Counted from the first letter of the stretch, positions 24,494 to 34,161 are shown. The stretch: DNA of 64,000 nucleotides from Rhodophyticola sp017644125 (GCF_042140125.1 NZ_CP159473.1), one strand, 5' to 3'. The notes: generated by a model from the letters alone, not told the origin. Program-made: numbers and translations.

Positions 24494-25567
24494 ATGCAGA
24501 AAATTCAAGAAATCATCGCGGCGATCCTGGATCAGATGGTCAACGTCCTGATGTACCCGCTTGATCCGAACAACCGCATATATGCCCTCTATATCGTCTC
24601 CTCCATCGTCTTCGCGTGGTTTGTCTATCGGGCGATCAAAAGCCGTGGTGCGGACAACACCGAGCAGGACACGGATGCTGCGAAGGGCAACTTTCTGCAG
24701 TTCCTGTTTCCACGGCGGGTCTGGAGCCATCCCTCAGCCTGGCTCGATCTGCGCTACATGATGTTCCACCGGGTGGCATCCTATTTCCTGCTTCTGGGCG
24801 TCGGCACATGGGCTCTGGCCGCCGGGTTCCGCCTCGGCTCGAACGGGGTGGCTTTCTCGGACATTGTCGCATCCGCCAGTAGCGCACCCGCCGCCGGGGT
24901 AGTCTTCTCCGTCATCTACATGATCGTCGTGATGATGGTGATCGATTTCATCGCCTGGGCGATTCACTACGTGCAGCACAAGGTTCCGCTGTTGTGGCAA
25001 TTCCACAAGGTTCACCACAGTGCGGAGGTCATGCACCCGATCTCGAACTTCCGGGAACATCCCATCGACAATCTCGGCTATGGGCTGATCATCGGGCTCG
25101 GCTACGGGCTTGTTCAGGGTCTGTCGGTCCGGCTTCTGGGGTATGCGCCCACTATTCCGTCCCTTCTCGGCGTGCCGCTGCTGATGTTTCTTTTCAATTT
25201 CACCGCCTACAATCTGCGCCATTCCCATGTCTGGCTCCGGTGGCCCGGTCGCTGGTCGATGATCTTCCCGTCGCCTGCCCATCACCATGTGCACCACAGC
25301 TGCCATCCGGAACATCTGGACAAGAATTTCGCCTTCATGTTCCCGATCTGGGATGTGATCTTCCGTACCTACCACATGCCCGAAGACAACCGGAACGTGA
25401 AGTTCGGGATCGTGGAGGACTCCAGCGATCTGAACTCCTGTCTGCGGCTGTATTGGGTGCCGTTCCGCGATGCCTACCGCCTGTTCCGCAAACCCGGCAA
25501 GGGCGAGATGGCCCATGAAGAGAGCGCTGACACCAAGGCAAAGAGACCCGGCATCCCGGCCGAGTGA
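24494..25567 (+). CDS. Membrane fatty-acid hydroxylase / sterol desaturase family protein
   Basis: A 357-residue integral membrane di-iron enzyme of the sterol desaturase/fatty acid hydroxylase superfamily. The eight-histidine pattern is present: HYVQH at 158-162, HKVHH at 171-175, a further His in MHP, and a late HHHVHH (about 255-260). Hydrophobic segments occur near 30-48, 92-112, 135-158, 195-215 and 222-240. Such enzymes hydroxylate or desaturate lipids using oxygen; in Rhodobacteraceae relatives act on ornithine lipids, carotenoids or fatty acids, and I cannot choose among them. ATG follows GAGGGC. It stands alone after an AT-rich promoter region and converges on lpd. Confidence 0.9.
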   Translation: MQKIQEIIAAILDQMVNVLMYPLDPNNRIYALYIVSSIVFAWFVYRAIKSRGADNTEQDTDAAKGNFLQFLFPRRVWSHPSAWLDLRYMMFHRVASYFLLLGVGTWALAAGFRLGSNGVAFSDIVASASSAPAAGVVFSVIYMIVVMMVIDFIAWAIHYVQHKVPLLWQFHKVHHSAEVMHPISNFREHPIDNLGYGLIIGLGYGLVQGLSVRLLGYAPTIPSLLGVPLLMFLFNFTAYNLRHSHVWLRWPGRWSMIFPSPAHHHVHHSCHPEHLDKNFAFMFPIWDVIFRTYHMPEDNRNVKFGIVEDSSDLNSCLRLYWVPFRDAYRLFRKPGKGEMAHEESADTKAKRPGIPAE

Positions 25568-25668
25568 GACGCAGCCGGCCGTCGCTTCAGTGGCGCGGCG
25601 ACCGGATGGCCGGCGGGGACTGATCCCGCGCCGGGCAGGGCCGCGGGAAATGATCTGGGTCACCGCCT

Positions 25669-25696
25669 CCCGCCAGGCAACCGCATTCCTGGCGGG
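25669..25696. other. Inverted repeat between convergent genes
   Basis: 9-bp arms CCCGCCAGG / CCTGGCGGG around a 10-base loop, between the stops of the hydroxylase gene and lpd. There is no T-run on either side, so it is a possible but atypical terminator. Confidence 0.4.
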
Positions 25697-25711
25697 TCCC
25701 GGACCCGGGGG

Positions 25712-27100
25712 TCATGCGTGGATCGGCCCATCTCCACAGGCAAGCGCCGCCTCGCGCACCGCTTCGGAATAGGTCGGATGGGCGTGGCATGTCATCGCCA
25801 GATCTTGCGCCGATGCACCGAACTCCATCGCCACGCATATCTCGTGGATCAGATCACCGGCCATCGGGCCGATGATGTGGGCACCCAATATCCGGTCCGT
25901 CTCCTTGTCGGCGAGAATCTTCACGAACCCGTCGGCCGCGAAATTCGCCTTGGCGCGGCCATTGCCCATAAACGCGAACTTGCCGATCTTGTAAGCCCGG
26001 CTCGCCTCTTTCAGGGTCTCTTCCGTCTCGCCGACATTTGCGACTTCCGGATGGGTATAGATCACGCCCGGAATGACGCCGTAATTTACATGGCCGTGGC
26101 GGCCCGCGAGAACCTCGGCCACCGCCATCCCTTCATCCTCGGCCTTATGGGCCAGCATCGGGCCCGCGATTGCATCGCCGATCGCATAGATGCCCTTCAC
26201 ATTGGTCGCCCAGTGATCGTCGGTCTTGATCTGGCCGCGATCCGTCAGTCCGACGCCCAGATCGGCAAGGCCCAGCCCGTCGGTATAAGGTTTGCGCCCG
26301 GTCGCGACCAGCACCACATCGGCATCCATCGTGGCTTCGCTGTCATCCTTGCGGAGCTTGTAGGTGACCTTGGCCTTGGTCTTGGTCGCGTCGACCTTCT
26401 GCACGGCCGCGCCGAGGGTAAACTCAAGACCCTGCTTCTTCAGCAGACGCTGGAACTGTTTCGAAATCTCCGCATCCATGCCCGGAGTGATGTGATCGAG
26501 GTACTCGATCACCTGAACCTCCGCCCCGAGACGCGCATAGACCGACCCCAGTTCAAGCCCGATCACGCCGGCGCCGATCACCACCATCTTCCTGGGGATC
26601 TTCGTCAGGCTCAGCGCGCCTTCGGAGGTCACCACCACCTTTTCGTCGATCTCTATCCCGGGCAGGGCCGACGGCTCGGACCCGGTGGCGATGACGATAT
26701 GCTTGGCCTCGTGGACCTCGTCGCCGACCTTCACCTTGCCCGCCTCGGGGATGGACCCCCAGCCTTTCAGCCAGTCTATCTTGTTCTTCTTGAAAAGAAA
26801 TTCGACACCCCGGGTGTTCTGGGCGATCACGTCATCCTTGTAGGCCTGCATCTGCTTCCAGTCGACGGATGGCGACTTTCCCTTCAAGCCCATCTTGGCG
26901 AAGTTATGTTCCGCCTCATGCAATTGATGGGACGCATGGAGCAGCGCCTTGGACGGGATGCAGCCGATGTTCAGGCAGGTGCCCCCGAGCGTCTCCCGCC
27001 CCTCGACACAGGCGGTTTTGAGCCCCAGCTGCGCGCAGCGGATGGCGCAGACATAGCCGCCGGGGCCGGAGCCGATGATGATGACGTCATAGCTGGACAT
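25712..27100 (-). CDS. lpd: Dihydrolipoyl dehydrogenase (E3)
   Basis: FAD/NAD flavoprotein disulfide reductase of 462 residues that reoxidises dihydrolipoyl groups of the 2-oxoglutarate dehydrogenase complex. FAD motif GSGPGG is at 10-15 and the redox-active cysteines Cys42 and Cys47 in TCLNIGC. The NAD motif GAGVIGLELGS is near 180, and the C-terminal dimerisation domain carries the catalytic HAHPTYSE. Last enzyme gene of the sucCDAB-lpd operon, following the MAPEG gene after an AT-rich tandem repeat. Confidence 0.96.
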   Translation of the reverse strand: MSSYDVIIIGSGPGGYVCAIRCAQLGLKTACVEGRETLGGTCLNIGCIPSKALLHASHQLHEAEHNFAKMGLKGKSPSVDWKQMQAYKDDVIAQNTRGVEFLFKKNKIDWLKGWGSIPEAGKVKVGDEVHEAKHIVIATGSEPSALPGIEIDEKVVVTSEGALSLTKIPRKMVVIGAGVIGLELGSVYARLGAEVQVIEYLDHITPGMDAEISKQFQRLLKKQGLEFTLGAAVQKVDATKTKAKVTYKLRKDDSEATMDADVVLVATGRKPYTDGLGLADLGVGLTDRGQIKTDDHWATNVKGIYAIGDAIAGPMLAHKAEDEGMAVAEVLAGRHGHVNYGVIPGVIYTHPEVANVGETEETLKEASRAYKIGKFAFMGNGRAKANFAADGFVKILADKETDRILGAHIIGPMAGDLIHEICVAMEFGASAQDLAMTCHAHPTYSEAVREAALACGDGPIHA

Positions 27101-27133
27101 GGGGTCTCCTAAGTCGTTTCGGACGGGATAGAA

Positions 27134-27166
27134 CCGGTATATATCCCGTATATATCCGGTATATCC
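27134..27166. repeat. Short tandem repeat of TATAT units
   Basis: Three imperfect copies of a (G/C)GTATATATCC unit, the third shortened, lie between the MAPEG stop and the lpd start. AT-rich islands of this kind are rare in the surrounding GC-rich sequence. Confidence 0.7.
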
Positions 27167-27185
27167 CCGCGATGTCTGTTTACGG

Positions 27186-27608
27186 TCATGACCCGGCTCC
27201 CAGAAGGGCGGCGAGGGTCATGGCGATTGTGGCGGCGAAGCCAAGGAACCAGACCGCACTCCGCCAGGGCGACCAGCCGAAGGCATAAGCCGGGACATAG
27301 AGGATGCGGGCGCCCAGATAGGTCCAGGCGCAGGCGGCGGTGAAGGTCGAATTGCTGCCCGACAGCTCCACCACCACAACGGCGATGGTGAAGAGGATCA
27401 ACCCCTCGAAATGGTTGTTCATCGCCCGGTAAAGCCGCGCGGTGCGAGTCGAGAGCTGGTCCTCCAGAGACCCGCCCAGCCGGTCGCGGTCCCGCGGTGA
27501 GGCGGTCTTGCCCGCGCCGAGTTCCCGATTGGCGGGGATCGCCATCAGGCAGAACTGAACGGCTTGCAGAAGGAGCGCCAGGGCGAGGGTGGTGAGTTCG
27601 GGGGTCAT
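27186..27608 (-). CDS. MAPEG family membrane protein
   Basis: A 140-residue membrane protein of the MAPEG family (eicosanoid/glutathione metabolism type in eukaryotes; function unclear in bacteria). Four helices are visible, with the family landmarks RLYRAMNNHFEGLILF (about 58-73) and LGARILYVPAYAFGW (about 97-111), the equivalent of the conserved E-N/H-x-E and R-x-x-Y-x-x-x-Y patterns. The start overlaps the stop of the preceding small gene by four bases (ATGA). Its position between sucB and lpd in a TCA operon has no obvious explanation. Confidence 0.85.
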   Translation of the reverse strand: MTPELTTLALALLLQAVQFCLMAIPANRELGAGKTASPRDRDRLGGSLEDQLSTRTARLYRAMNNHFEGLILFTIAVVVVELSGSNSTFTAACAWTYLGARILYVPAYAFGWSPWRSAVWFLGFAATIAMTLAALLGAGS

Positions 27609-27808
27609 GGGTCCTCGCGGTCAACCGCCATATCGTCAACGGGATGCTCAAGCTTGAAACAAGAGACGCCATGCGCGTTAAACCATCGACGGGCGTCTCG
27701 GGAGTTGAAATCAGAATGACCCGTTGCTGCGCGGTATGCGTCTTTCACGCCAATCACCCAGTGAACTTCACCCGGCTTCGTTCCTGTGTCACCCACCATG
27801 TGCCTCAC
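27605..27808 (-). CDS. 67-residue hypothetical protein, coupled on both sides
   Basis: The frame starts with GTG that overlaps the sucB stop (GTGA) and ends with TGA that overlaps the MAPEG start (ATGA). Two such four-base junctions are strong evidence that this is a translated gene of the operon. The protein is soluble, with a plausible fold core (EVHWVIGVKDAYRAATGH, then RDARRWFNAHGV). No family is recognised. An internal ATG at 27799 is an alternative start. Confidence 0.6.
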   Translation of the reverse strand: MRHMVGDTGTKPGEVHWVIGVKDAYRAATGHSDFNSRDARRWFNAHGVSCFKLEHPVDDMAVDREDP

Positions 27809-29364
27809 AAATCCATCAGCAGACGCCGGGGATCCTCAAGCGCCTCTTTCACCCGCACAAGGAAGGTCACGGCGCCTTTGCCGTCGACGATCCGGTGGTC
27901 GTAGGACAGCGCCAGATACATCATCGGGCGGATCACCACCTCGCCATTGATCGCCATCGGGCGGTCCTGGATCTTGTGCATCCCCAGAATGCCCGATTGC
28001 GGCGGGTTCAGAATGGGCGAGGACATCAGCGAGCCATAGACCCCGCCATTGGAGAGCGTGAAGGTGCCGCCCTGCATCTCGGCCATGGACAGTTTGCCGT
28101 CGCGGGCGCGGCGGCCCTTCTCGGCGATCGCCTTCTCGATCTCGGCGAAGGACATCGAATCCGCGTCCCGGATGACCGGCACAACAAGACCCGTGGGGGT
28201 ACCCGCCGCCACGCCCATATGCACGAAGTTCTTGTAGACGATATCGGTGCCGTCGATCTCCGCATTCACTTCGGGGACTTCTTTCAGGGCATGGCAGCAT
28301 GCCTTGGTGAAGAAGGACATGAAGCCCAGACGAACGCCGTGCTTCTTCTCGAACTGGTCCTTGTACTGGTTGCGCAGCGCCATGACCTCGGTCATGTCCA
28401 CCTCGTTATAGGTGGTCAGCATGGCAGCCGTGTTCTGGCTGTCCTTCAGGCGCTTGGCGATGGTCTGGCGCAGCCGGGTCATCTTGACCCGCTCCTCGCG
28501 CGCGGCATCATCGGCGGGCACCGGGGCGCGGGGCGCCGCCGGTGCGGATGCGGTGGGCGCGGACGCCGACGTGGCGGCCGCAACCGCTTTCTGCACGTCC
28601 TCCTTCATGATCCGTCCATCCCGGCCGGATCCCTTGACCTGATCGGGGCTCAAGCCCTTTTCGGCCATCATCTTCCTGGCAGACGGGGCGTCTTCCACAT
28701 CGCCGCGGCCTTTGCCTGCATCCGCCGCATCCGGCGCTTTCGGTGCCGCCGTCTCGGCGCCCCCTTCCGCCGGTGGCGTGGCACTGCCCGCGGCGGCTTC
28801 GGCCCCTGCGCCGGCACTCATCACCGCCAGCTTGCCCCCGGCCTCCACCGTCTCGCCTTCGGCGGCCAGGATCTCGGTCAGGGTTCCCGATGCGGGCGCG
28901 GGCACCTCCACGGACACCTTGTCCGTCTCCAGCTCGCACAGCATCTCATCCTGGGTGACGCTGTCGCCGACGGCCTTGAACCAGGTAGACACGGTCGCCT
29001 CGGTCACGCTTTCACCAAGCGTCGGCACCATGACGTCCACGCTTTCGCCTTGGCCGCCACTGTCCTTGGCGTCAGCCTTGGCGGCGGGCGCGGCCTTGTC
29101 CTTGGCGGGCGCCTCCGATCCGGCATCGCCTTCGCTGAGCGTTGCGAGCAGGGCATCGACCCCCACGGTCTCGCCTTCCGCCGCGACGATCTCCGCCAGG
29201 GTTCCGGCGGCGGGCGAGGGCACTTCGACCGTGACCTTGTCGGTTTCCAGTTCACAGAGCATTTCATCGACCGCAACGGCTTCCCCCGGTTTCTTGAACC
29301 AGGTCGCCACGGTGGCTTCTGTCACGCTTTCGCCCAGGGTGGGTACGCGCACTTCAACGGACAT
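27805..29364 (-). CDS. sucB: 2-oxoglutarate dehydrogenase E2, two lipoyl domains
   Basis: Dihydrolipoyl succinyltransferase core of the 2-oxoglutarate dehydrogenase complex, 519 aa. Two lipoyl domains are present: the lipoylated lysines are Lys43 (ETDKVTVEV) and Lys149 (ETDKVSVEV). Alanine/proline linkers follow, then the peripheral subunit-binding domain (about 215-250, PSARKMMAEKGL) and the catalytic domain ending with SYDHRIVDG, whose His and Asp form the active site. E. coli SucB has one lipoyl domain (about 405 aa), so the extra copy accounts for the length. Four bases after the sucA stop. Confidence 0.95.
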   Translation of the reverse strand: MSVEVRVPTLGESVTEATVATWFKKPGEAVAVDEMLCELETDKVTVEVPSPAAGTLAEIVAAEGETVGVDALLATLSEGDAGSEAPAKDKAAPAAKADAKDSGGQGESVDVMVPTLGESVTEATVSTWFKAVGDSVTQDEMLCELETDKVSVEVPAPASGTLTEILAAEGETVEAGGKLAVMSAGAGAEAAAGSATPPAEGGAETAAPKAPDAADAGKGRGDVEDAPSARKMMAEKGLSPDQVKGSGRDGRIMKEDVQKAVAAATSASAPTASAPAAPRAPVPADDAAREERVKMTRLRQTIAKRLKDSQNTAAMLTTYNEVDMTEVMALRNQYKDQFEKKHGVRLGFMSFFTKACCHALKEVPEVNAEIDGTDIVYKNFVHMGVAAGTPTGLVVPVIRDADSMSFAEIEKAIAEKGRRARDGKLSMAEMQGGTFTLSNGGVYGSLMSSPILNPPQSGILGMHKIQDRPMAINGEVVIRPMMYLALSYDHRIVDGKGAVTFLVRVKEALEDPRRLLMDL

Positions 29365-29367
29365 CGC

Positions 29368-32332
29368 TTATTTCCCTTCGATCGTCAGCGCATCATTCAC
29401 GAGCGCGGCTTGTTGTGCTTTGTGTTGGCTCGCCAATCCTGTCGCCGGCGACGCGGAGGCCTGCCGCCCGACATAGACCGGCCGCTTGTGCTTGGCTTTC
29501 AGGCGCGTCAAGACCCATTCAAGGTTCGGTTCGACGAAACTCCACCCACCCTGGTTCTTGGGTTCTTCCTGGCACCAGTACATCTCCGCCCCCTTGAAGC
29601 GTTCAAGCTCCTTCATCAGGGCAAGGGCCGGGAACGGGTAGAACTGCTCCAGCCGCAGCAGGTAGATATCGTCGATACCGCGCGCATCGCGCTCTTCCAG
29701 CAGGTCGTAATACACCTTGCCCGAGCAGAGCACGACCCGCTTGATCTTGTCATCGGGTTGCAGCTCGGTCTCGGAATGGCCCTTCTGCGCATCATCCCAA
29801 AGCACCCGGTGGAAGCTGGATCCGGTCGTGAAATCCTCGGTCTCGCTGACCGCCAGCTTGTGCCGGAGCAGCGATTTCGGCGTCATCAGGACCAGCGGTT
29901 TGCGGAAACTGCGATGGATCTGCCGGCGCAGGATGTGAAAGTAGTTCGCGGGCGTGGTGCAGTTGGCGACGATCCAGTTGTCTTCCGCACACATCTGCAG
30001 GAAGCGCTCCAGCCGGGCGGAGGAATGCTCCGGCCCCTGCCCTTCGAAACCATGCGGCAGCAGCATCACCAGACCCGACATCCGCAGCCATTTGCGTTCG
30101 CCCGACGAGATGAACTGGTCGAACATGATCTGGGCGCCATTGGCGAAATCGCCGAACTGCGCCTCCCACATCACCAGCGCATTGGGTTCCGCCAGAGAAT
30201 AGCCGTACTCGAACCCCAGAACCGCGTATTCCGACAGCATCGAGTTGATCACTTCATACCGCGCCTGGCCCTTCACGGACGTGGTTGAGCGGGTAATACC
30301 GTTCTTCGGTTTCCTGATCGATCAGCGCGGAATGGCGCTGGCTGAACGTGCCGCGCGTCGAATCCTGACCGGCCAGACGCACCGGATAGCCCTCGGTCAG
30401 CAGCGAGCCGAAGGCCAGCGCCTCCGCCGTTGCCCAGTCGAACCCGGTGCCGCTGTCGAACATCTGCTTCTTGCTTTCGAGCAGGCGGCCCACGGTCTTG
30501 TGCAGCTTGAAGCCATTGGATGCACGCGCAAGGGCGGCGCCCACCTGTTCGAAGGTTTCCGGGTTGATCGCCGTCTCGCCGCGCTGGTACTCCTCCCCCT
30601 CGCGGTCCAGATGGGACCAGCGGCCATCCAGCCAATCGGCCTTGTTGGGCTTGTAATCCTTGCCCGCTTCGAACTCTTCGTTCAGATGGGCCTGGAACGC
30701 GGCCTTCATATCCTCGATTTCACCTTCGGGGATCAGACCGTCCTTCACCAGACGTTCGGTATAGAGCTGAAGCGTCGTCTTCTGCTTCTTGATCTTCTTG
30801 TACATGATCGGGTTGGTGAACATGGGTTCATCACCCTCGTTATGACCGAACCGCCGATAGCAGAAGATGTCGATGACGACGTCCTTGTGGAACATCTGTC
30901 TGAATTCGGTGGCCACCTTGGCCGCATGCACCACAGCTTCCGGATCATCGCCGTTCACGTGGAAGATCGGGGCCTCCACCATCAGCGCGATATCGGTGGG
31001 GTACGGGCTGGAGCGGCTGAAATGCGGCGCCGTCGTGAAGCCGATCTGGTTGTTCACGACGATATGCATCGTACCACCGGTGCGATGCCCGCGCAGGCCG
31101 GACAGGCCGAAGCATTCGGCCACCACGCCCTGCCCGGCAAAGGCCGCGTCACCATGGAGCAGGATCGGCAGAACGCTGGTGCGTTCCGGATCGTTGTTCT
31201 GGTCCTGTTTGGCGCGGGCCTTGCCCAGAACGACCGGGTTCACAGCTTCCAGATGGGACGGGTTGGCCGTCAGGGACAGATGGACGGAGTTCCCGTCGAA
31301 TTCCCGGTCGCTCGACGCGCCCAGATGGTACTTCACGTCGCCCGAGCCATCGACGTCTTCCGGCTTGAAGGAGCCACCCTGAAACTCATTGAAAATCGCG
31401 CGGTAGGGTTTGGCCATGACATTGGCCAGCACACTCAGCCGCCCCCGGTGCGGCATGCCGACGATAATGTCTTTCACACCCAAGGCACCGCCGCGCTTGA
31501 TGATCTGCTCCATCGCCGGGATCAGGCTTTCGCCGCCATCCAGACCGAACCGCTTGGTGCCCATGTATTTGACATGGAGGAACTTCTCGAAGCCCTCCGC
31601 CTCGACCATCTTGTTGAGGATCGCCCGGCGCCCTTCGCGGGTGAAGGCCACCTCCTTGCCGAAGCCTTCGATCCGCTCCTTCAGCCATGCGGCTTCGGTC
31701 GGGTTCGAGATATGCATGTATTGCAGCGCGAAGGTGCCGCAATACGTCCGCTTCACGATGTCGACGATCTGGCGCATCGAGGCCATTTGCAGGCCGAGCA
31801 CATTGTCGATGAAGATCGGCCGATCCATGTCGGATTCGGTGAAGCCGTAGGATTTCGGGTCCAGTTCCGGGTGCGGGGTCTGGTCGCGCATGCCGAGCGG
31901 GTCGAGATCGGCCACCAGATGGCCCCGGATGCGGTAGGCGCGGATCAGCATCAGCGCCCGGATTGAATCGAGCACGGCGCGCTGCACCTGATCATCGCTC
32001 AGCGAGACGCCCTTCTCCGTCGCCTTGCCCCTGATCTTGTCGCCTGCGCCTTTCATCTCCTCGGCTGCCGCCGGCCACTCCCCGGTCAGCGCATGGGTCA
32101 TCTCGTCGGCGGGTTGGGGCGGCCAGTCGCTCCGCGCCCAGGACGGGCCGGAGGCTTCGGCTTTCACCTCCATCTCCGCATCGCCAAGCGCCCGGAAGAA
32201 CTCCTGCCAGGCCGCATCGACGGCGTTCGGGTCATTGGCGTATCGGGCGTAAAGCTGCTCCAGATACTCGGCATTGTGGCCTTGCATGAAGCTCGACGCG
32301 TGGAACTGGTCGTTGGGGCTTTGGTCGGTCAT
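29368..32332 (-). pseudogene. sucA: 2-oxoglutarate dehydrogenase E1 (sucA), frameshifted as given
   Basis: Thiamine-diphosphate E1 component of about 987 codons. The first part, from ATG 32332 (GGGAGG nine bases upstream), reads normally through RIRGHLVADLDPLG, HVNGDDPEAV and CYRRFGHNEGDEP to NHVREG, then runs into a stop near 30254. The rest of the protein (GQARYEVINSMLSEYAVLG onward) continues in another frame from 30276 to the stop at 29368. Removing one G from the GGG run (C run at 30269-30271 on the plus strand) restores EGQARYE and a full-length protein. Both halves are otherwise well conserved. As 2-oxoglutarate dehydrogenase is central, a sequencing error in a homopolymer is more likely than true loss. 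Confidence 0.9.
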
Positions 32333-32356
32333 TACGTGGTCCTCCCGGAGCAAGGT

Positions 32357-32722
32357 CTATTGGCAGGCAAAGTCAGCACGTTGGTTTCGAGGCCCGGCAC
32401 CGCTGATCTGAAGAGCGGAGCTTTGGCGACCCAAATGGCCACATATCTCTGCCGCAAGGGCTTGAACACCGCCGATGTCTATTCGCTGAGAGTTGAAACG
32501 GATTCTGTAGCCGCCACTGCGGTTACCGATATCGAATACACCAGCGGGTTGATTGATGAACACGCCTCGATCCGGATTTGTGCGCAGAAAATAGACGTTC
32601 TGCTGCACCTCGGCGATCTGACCGGTGAATGCCTCGGCGGGAGTTGCAAGGCTTGACACGCCGAGGGCGACAGCCAGGGCCAGGACCGCCCCGGACCAAT
32701 GGCCGGTCTGATGGCGCGCCAT
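32357..32722 (-). CDS. Small secreted protein between sucD and sucA
   Basis: A 121-residue exported protein: signal peptide about 1-32 (ending AEA), then a beta-rich body (VYFLRTNPDRGVFIN, GGYRIRFNSQRIDIGG) with two cysteines, one at the C-terminus. Function unknown. The start is uncertain: ATG 32722 gives the best signal peptide, whereas an in-frame ATG at 32770 overlaps the sucD stop but would create a very long N-region. It lies in the suc operon, 24 bases before the sucA start. Confidence 0.7.
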   Translation of the reverse strand: MARHQTGHWSGAVLALAVALGVSSLATPAEAFTGQIAEVQQNVYFLRTNPDRGVFINQPAGVFDIGNRSGGYRIRFNSQRIDIGGVQALAAEICGHLGRQSSALQISGAGPRNQRADFACQ

Positions 32723-32769
32723 ACACTTGCGCGTCCGCGCTGCGCCGTCCATGCGTTGCCCGGGAAGCA

Positions 32770-33651
32770 TCACCCAATCGCCTTCAACACGGCCTCGCCC
32801 AGGCCTGCGGGGCTTTCGGCCACCACGATGCCTGCGCTCTGCATCGCTTCGATCTTGTCCTCGGCGCCGCCCTTGCCACCGGCGACGATGGCACCGGCGT
32901 GGCCCATGCGGCGGCCCGGAGGGGCGGTGCGGCCTGCGATGAAGCCGGCGGTGGGCTTCCAGCGGCCCTTTTTCTTCTCATCGGCCAGGAACTGCGCCGC
33001 TTCTTCCTCGGCGCTGCCGCCGATCTCGCCAATCATGATGATGCTTTCCGTCTCGTCATCGGCCAGAAACCATTCAAGCACATCGATATGTTCGGTTCCC
33101 TTGATGGGGTCGCCGCCGATGCCGACGCAGGTCGACTGGCCCAGACCCACATCGGAGGTCTGTTTCACGGCCTCATAGGTCAGCGTGCCCGAACGGGAGA
33201 CCACGCCACAGGACCCGCGTTTGTGGATATGGCCGGGCATGATGCCGATCTTGCAGGCATCCGGGGTGATGACACCCGGGCAGTTCGGCCCGATCAGGAT
33301 GCTGCCGGAGCCTTCCAGCGCACGTTTGACCCGCATCATGTCGAGGACCGGAATGCCCTCGGTGATGCAGCAGATCAGCTCCATCTCCGCATCGATCGCT
33401 TCCAGGATCGAGTCCGCGGCAAAGGGCGGTGGCACATAGATGACGCTCGCATTCGCCCCGGTCACCGCCTTCGCCTCGTGCACGGAGTTGAAGACCGGCA
33501 GATCCAGATGCGTCATGCCACCTTTGCCCGGCGTCACCCCGCCCACCATTTTCGTACCGTAGGCGATGGCCTGTTCGGAATGGAACGTGCCCTGGCTTCC
33601 GGTGAAACCCTGACAGATCACCTTGGTGTTTTCATCTACGAGTACGGCCAT
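32770..33651 (-). CDS. sucD: Succinyl-CoA ligase alpha subunit
   Basis: CoA-binding, phosphohistidine-carrying subunit (293 aa) of succinyl-CoA synthetase, which interconverts succinyl-CoA and succinate with substrate-level phosphorylation. The CoA-binding Rossmann domain opens with KVICQGFTGSQGTFHSEQAI; GPNCPG follows at about 122; the phosphorylated His lies in MGHAGAIV near residue 245. Works with SucC. Separated from sucC by two small envelope genes, unlike the direct sucCD coupling of many bacteria. Confidence 0.97.
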   Translation of the reverse strand: MAVLVDENTKVICQGFTGSQGTFHSEQAIAYGTKMVGGVTPGKGGMTHLDLPVFNSVHEAKAVTGANASVIYVPPPFAADSILEAIDAEMELICCITEGIPVLDMMRVKRALEGSGSILIGPNCPGVITPDACKIGIMPGHIHKRGSCGVVSRSGTLTYEAVKQTSDVGLGQSTCVGIGGDPIKGTEHIDVLEWFLADDETESIIMIGEIGGSAEEEAAQFLADEKKKGRWKPTAGFIAGRTAPPGRRMGHAGAIVAGGKGGAEDKIEAMQSAGIVVAESPAGLGEAVLKAIG

Positions 33652-33669
33652 ATGCCTGTTCCTTCTCGA

Positions 33670-34161
33670 TTAAGTCGCTGAGCCATAAAGGGCTGAGTAA
33701 TAGGTTTCATTTCGATCAAACGGGCTTTGACGCGCGACGCCCAACACGGCCGGCACCGAAGACAGCGCCGCCGCAATCTCTGCCTGGGAGGAGCGGCTGA
33801 CAAACACCAGCGAGCACGGGCCATCGGCCCGGATCGACAGGTTGTAGCGCTGATGGAAAAGGGTGCCCGTCCGGCTGTTGCGGACAAACCCGTTGGCCGC
33901 CGCGGCAGCATTCCGGTTCGAGGATGCGCATACAGTCTGCATCAGGGACGCGGCTGTCCGTGGCGGGGCCAGCGCCTCTCCGGGCGCGGCATCGGGCGTC
34001 GAGACGAGCCCCTGCGTCGCGGGGGCCGTGGGGGTCACCGGGGCCGTGGACACGCAGGCCGCAAGACCACCGCAAAAGGCAATGATGAAGAGCCGACGCA
34101 ACCCCGTCGCCAGATACGTGCGGCGATCGAAACCAATCATGCTTGGCCAGCCTTTCATCAT
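33670..34161 (-). CDS. Hypothetical lipoprotein in suc operon
   Basis: A 163-residue predicted lipoprotein: basic N-terminus, hydrophobic stretch LFIIAFCGGLAAC with Cys36 as lipidation site, a Pro/Thr/Ala-rich linker, and a C-terminal domain with two cysteines (TVCASS and GPCSLVF) that could form a disulfide. Its start ATG overlaps the stop of the preceding small gene (ATGA), and ribosome binding site AAGGTGGG lies just upstream. Function unknown; it is presumably attached to a membrane facing the periplasm. Confidence 0.75.
   Translation of the reverse strand: MMKGWPSMIGFDRRTYLATGLRRLFIIAFCGGLAACVSTAPVTPTAPATQGLVSTPDAAPGEALAPPRTAASLMQTVCASSNRNAAAAANGFVRNSRTGTLFHQRYNLSIRADGPCSLVFVSRSSQAEIAAALSSVPAVLGVARQSPFDRNETYYSALYGSAT

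Noticed and set aside
23983..24564. 193-codon frame in the gap before the hydroxylase gene
   Set aside because: It runs through a perfect terminator and overlaps the hydroxylase start; composition is not protein-like.
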